Of a DNA stretch of 64,000 bases, positions 61,459 to 64,000 are shown piece by piece. Within the stretch, counting starts at the first letter, position 1; every line of letters begins with the position of its first letter. The notes under the pieces are model-generated. The model searched no databases, had not been told where the DNA came from, and was given only the letters and a program-made list of their open reading frames with translations. The DNA is from Streptomyces sp. WMMB 322 (GTDB taxonomy: Bacteria > Actinomycetota > Actinomycetes > Streptomycetales > Streptomycetaceae), in assembly GCF_900090145.1 (NCBI RefSeq), contig NZ_FMHI01000003.1, positions 429,771 through 493,770 on the forward strand. Direction: 5' to 3'. A program made the translations under genes and the position numbers.

Positions 61459-62420
61459 GCGCCCCCTCGCCAGACAGCGCCCGCAGCGCCCTCGAGGCCC
61501 TGAGGCTTGAGATCTCGAAGGCGGTCGTCGGCCAGGACGCCGCCGTGACCGGACTGGTCGTAGCGCTGCTCTGCCGCGGCCACGTGCTGCTCGAAGGCGT
61601 GCCCGGCGTAGCCAAGACGCTACTCGTGCGGACGCTCGCCGCCACCCTCGAACTCGAGACCAAACGCCTTCAGTTCACCCCCGATCTGATGCCCAGCGAC
61701 GTCACCGGGTCACTCATCTACGACGCCCGAACCGCTGAGTTCTCGTTCCAGCCCGGCCCCGTCTTCACCAATCTCCTCCTCGCCGACGAGATCAACCGGA
61801 CGCCGCCCAAGACGCAGGCGTCCCTTCTTGAAGCCATGGAGGAGCGCCAGGTCTCCGTCGACGGCACTCCCCGTGCGCTGCCGGACCCCTTCCTCGTCGC
61901 CGCCACCCAGAACCCGATCGAGTACGAAGGGACCTACCCCCTGCCGGAAGCTCAGCTGGACCGCTTCCTGCTCAAGCTGAACCTGCCACTGCCTTCGCGA
62001 GACGACGAGGTCAACGTCCTTACCAGGCATGCCGAAGGCTTCGACCCCAGGAATCTCGACAGTGTGGGGGTCAGCGCAGTCGCCGGACCGGCAGAGCTCG
62101 AGGCGGCACGCAAAGCTGTCGCCGAAACCTCTGTCGCACCCGAGGTCATGGGCTATGTCGTCGATATCTGCCGTGCCACTCGCGATTCCCCCTCATTCAT
62201 GCTCGGCGTCTCTCCCCGTGGCGCCACCGCTCTGCTCGCCAGCGCCCGCGCCTGGGCCTGGCTCACGGGACGGGACTATGTGACCCCCGACGACGTCAAG
62301 TCCTTCGCCCTGCCGACCCTTCGCCACCGCGTACAACTCCGTCCCGAGGCGGAAATGGAAGGCGTCACAGCGGACAGCGTGATCAATTCGATCCTTGCCC
62401 ATGTCCCCGTCCCCCGTTGA
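61455..62420 (+). CDS. MoxR-family AAA+ ATPase
   Basis: 321 residues from GTG 61455, overlapping the previous stop (GTGA). Walker A is GVPGVAKT (48-55), Walker B is LLADEINR, and sensor-type ATQNPIEYEGTYPLPEAQLDRF is characteristic of the MoxR subfamily. The lid domain has LGVSPRGATALLASARAWAWLTGRDYVTPDDV. MoxR proteins are chaperone-like and act on VWA/DUF58 partner proteins, one of which is encoded directly downstream. It probably acts at the inner face of the membrane with the DUF4129 and DUF4350 proteins of the same operon. Confidence 0.95.
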   Translation: MSAPSPDSARSALEALRLEISKAVVGQDAAVTGLVVALLCRGHVLLEGVPGVAKTLLVRTLAATLELETKRLQFTPDLMPSDVTGSLIYDARTAEFSFQPGPVFTNLLLADEINRTPPKTQASLLEAMEERQVSVDGTPRALPDPFLVAATQNPIEYEGTYPLPEAQLDRFLLKLNLPLPSRDDEVNVLTRHAEGFDPRNLDSVGVSAVAGPAELEAARKAVAETSVAPEVMGYVVDICRATRDSPSFMLGVSPRGATALLASARAWAWLTGRDYVTPDDVKSFALPTLRHRVQLRPEAEMEGVTADSVINSILAHVPVPR

Positions 62421-62452
62421 ATCTCAGTGAGCTGATTGGCGAGCCCTGATTC

Positions 62453-63763
62453 ATGGCACTCACCGGCCGTACAGCCCTCTGCGCCGCCCTCGGCGCCGTC
62501 CTCGTCGGGCTGCTGCTGCCCAGCTGGACCGGCGTGCTCGTCGTCGAAATCCCGCTGCTGATGGCGATCCTCTGCGACCTCGCCCTCGCGGCGCCAGTGA
62601 ATCAACTCCGCTTCACACGTTCCGGTGATACGTCAGTTCGGCTCGGCGAACACGCGTACGTGAACGTCCTCGTCGCCAACCCGACCCGGCGCACGGCCCG
62701 CCTCCAAGTGCGGGATGCATGGCCGCCGAGCAGCTGGGCGGAGGGCTCGGCGGAAGCGGCAAGCCGCCACCGGGTGGGCATCGACTCCGGTGAACAGCGC
62801 ATGCTGACCACGGTGCTGCATCCCACCCGCCGCGGCGACCGGCACTCCGAACGCATCACGGTCCGCTCGTCCGGCCCACTGGGCCTGGCCGCCCGCCAGG
62901 GAAGCCACTCCGTTCCCTGGACGGTGCGTGTACTCCCCGCCTTCAACAGCCGCAAGCACCTGCCGGCCAAACTGGCCAGGCTCCGCGAACTCGACGGCCG
63001 TACAAGCATCCTCACCCGCGGCGAAGGCACCGAATTCGACAGCCTCCGCGACTACATCCCCGGAGACGACACCCGGTCCATCGACTGGCGTGCCACAGCC
63101 CGGCAGTCGACAGTCGCCGTCCGCACCTGGCGTCCCGAACGTGACCGCCACATCCTCGTCGTGCTCGACACAGGCCGCACGTCAGCGGGCCGCGTGGGTG
63201 ACGCCCCCCGGCTGGACACCGCGATGGACGCGGCCCTTCTCCTTGCGACGCTGGCCTCGCGCGCCGGCGACCGAATCGACCTCCTGGCCTATGACCGCGC
63301 GCCACGAGCAACGGTCAAAGGACGTGCGGCACATGAGGTTCTGCCGGCCTTCGTGTCAGCGATGGCACCGATCGAGCCCGCTCTCGTCGAGTCCGACACT
63401 CGCGCCCTGGCATCGACAGCTCTCCGCATGGCCCGGCACCAGTCGCTTCTGATTCTGCTCACCGGCCTGGAAACCTCTCCGGTCGAGAACGGTCTGCTTC
63501 CGGTGCTCCCCCTTCTCACAGAGCGCCACACGGTCCTTGTCGCGTCGATCGCCGACCCCCTTATCTCGGAAATGGCAGGTTCACGGGGCGATGTCGATGC
63601 CGTCTACCGAGCTGCGGCGGCAGCACGGACGCAATTGGAGCGCAAACAGACGGCCGACCGGCTCCGCCGGCACGGTGTCGTCGTTGTCGATGCGCTGCCC
63701 TCCGAACTCGCACCCGCTCTCGCCGACACCTACCTCGCGCTCAAATCAACAGGCCGCCTCTGA
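62453..63763 (+). CDS. DUF58 (VWA-like) membrane protein
   Basis: 436 residues. Two N-terminal hydrophobic segments (LCAALGAVLVGLLLPSW, LVVEIPLLMAILCDLALAA) are followed by an immunoglobulin-like region, the DUF58 signature GTEFDSLRDYIPGDDTRSIDWRATAR, and a VWA-like fold starting VVLDTGRTSAG with LLLATLASRAGDRIDLLAYD. It is the usual partner of MoxR ATPases. The gene starts 33 bp after moxR and ends just before a bidirectional terminator, so it is the last gene of this plus-strand operon. Confidence 0.93.
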   Translation: MALTGRTALCAALGAVLVGLLLPSWTGVLVVEIPLLMAILCDLALAAPVNQLRFTRSGDTSVRLGEHAYVNVLVANPTRRTARLQVRDAWPPSSWAEGSAEAASRHRVGIDSGEQRMLTTVLHPTRRGDRHSERITVRSSGPLGLAARQGSHSVPWTVRVLPAFNSRKHLPAKLARLRELDGRTSILTRGEGTEFDSLRDYIPGDDTRSIDWRATARQSTVAVRTWRPERDRHILVVLDTGRTSAGRVGDAPRLDTAMDAALLLATLASRAGDRIDLLAYDRAPRATVKGRAAHEVLPAFVSAMAPIEPALVESDTRALASTALRMARHQSLLILLTGLETSPVENGLLPVLPLLTERHTVLVASIADPLISEMAGSRGDVDAVYRAAAAARTQLERKQTADRLRRHGVVVVDALPSELAPALADTYLALKSTGRL

Positions 63764-63806
63764 CAGCAGGTTCAAGGAAACGCCCCTTTCGGCGTGTGGG
63801 CATGAA

Positions 63807-63852
63807 GAAGCCCCGTTGGTGTGGTGGCTGTGCCACCCTCCAACGGGGCTTC
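63807..63852. terminator. Terminator of the rRNA operon and of the DUF58 operon
   Basis: A perfect 13-bp stem (GAAGCCCCGTTGG / CCAACGGGGCTTC) encloses an inner GGTGGC-type stem. On the minus strand it follows the 5S rRNA 3' end by ~12 bases. On the plus strand it follows the DUF58 stop by ~44 bases. Confidence 0.88.
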
Positions 63853-63863
63853 TCCTACTAAGA

Positions 63864-63982
63864 GTTCGGCGGTGTCCTACTCTCCCACACGCTCCCGCAT
63901 GCAGTACCATCGGCGCAGTAAGGCTTAGCTTCCGGGTTCGGAAAGTAACCGGGCGTTTCCCTCACGCTATGACCACCGAAAC
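63864..63982 (-). rRNA. rrf: 5S ribosomal RNA, last gene of an rRNA operon
   Basis: Reading the minus strand: GTTTCGGTGGTCATAGCGT at the 5' end, the internal CCCGGTTACTTTCCGAACC and GAAGCTAAGCC blocks, and GGGAGAGTAGGACACCGCCG at the 3' end, with complementary termini. Length is ~119 nt. It is the promoter-distal gene of an rRNA operon read leftward; 23S and 16S should lie to the right, outside the window. Confidence 0.95.
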
Positions 63983-64000
63983 ACACCCCCCACACATGGC

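Overview
The window is very GC-rich, densely coded chromosomal DNA of a Streptomyces-type actinomycete. The evidence is codon usage, the gene content (mtrAB-lpqB, ftsEX, smpB/ssrA, long-form HPF, 180-kDa NAD-glutamate dehydrogenase, matAB) and a gene order that, from memory, follows the Streptomyces coelicolor core segment around SCO2958-SCO3018. No plasmid, prophage, insertion sequence or CRISPR array was recognised. Nearly all of it is ordinary vertically inherited core genome. The exceptions are a 1.2-kb non-coding patch downstream of ssrA that carries a large inverted repeat, and a few genes with unusual architecture.

Layout. 1-3.0 kb: tail of an unknown gene, a uroporphyrinogen-III synthase fused to a winged-helix domain, and a NarK-type nitrate/nitrite transporter (nitrogen and sirohaem theme). 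3.1-7.5 kb, minus strand: matA, matB and an acyltransferase in one overlapping operon for an extracellular aminopolysaccharide. Here matB carries a single-base frameshift between its deacetylase and glycosyltransferase halves. 7.8-10.2 kb: a stand-alone maltokinase-cap-like protein, an MpaB-family oxygenase and a GPP34 protein. 10.2-12.8 kb: inverted-repeat patch, hairpin repeats, tmRNA (ssrA) and smpB, the trans-translation pair. 12.8-15.9 kb: S41 protease, ftsX, ftsE. 16.2-18.7 kb: small zinc-ribbon membrane protein, LAXTG-anchored surface protein, prfB.

18.9-26.2 kb: two Ser/Thr kinases (pkaB/pkaA type) divergent from an FHA-FtsK ATPase, a plausible phospho-threonine signalling module. 26.3-30.2 kb: carbohydrate ABC importer (lipoprotein and two permeases, no ATPase); one permease carries an inserted extracytoplasmic beta-type domain. 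30.4-36.5 kb: cell-surface glycopolymer genes (methyltransferase, GT4 glycosyltransferase with a C-terminal extension, CDP-glycerol glycerophosphotransferase-like membrane protein). 36.7-41.7 kb: NAD-glutamate dehydrogenase. 42.2-49.5 kb: HAD protein, small conserved proteins, Rv3235-like protein, secA, GNAT acetyltransferase, YcaQ-type DNA glycosylase.

49.6-52.2 kb: orphan LuxR-type response regulator, hpf and comF. 52.3-58.0 kb: mtnA-mtrA-mtrB-lpqB in a tightly overlapping minus-strand operon that probably reads into comF. 58.2-63.8 kb: plus-strand operon of a membrane protein, DUF4129, DUF4350, MoxR ATPase and DUF58, joined by 4-nt overlaps. The window ends inside an rRNA operon: 5S rRNA and its terminator lie on the minus strand at 63.8-64.0 kb.

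Family assignments come from reading motifs by eye. No database search was run.
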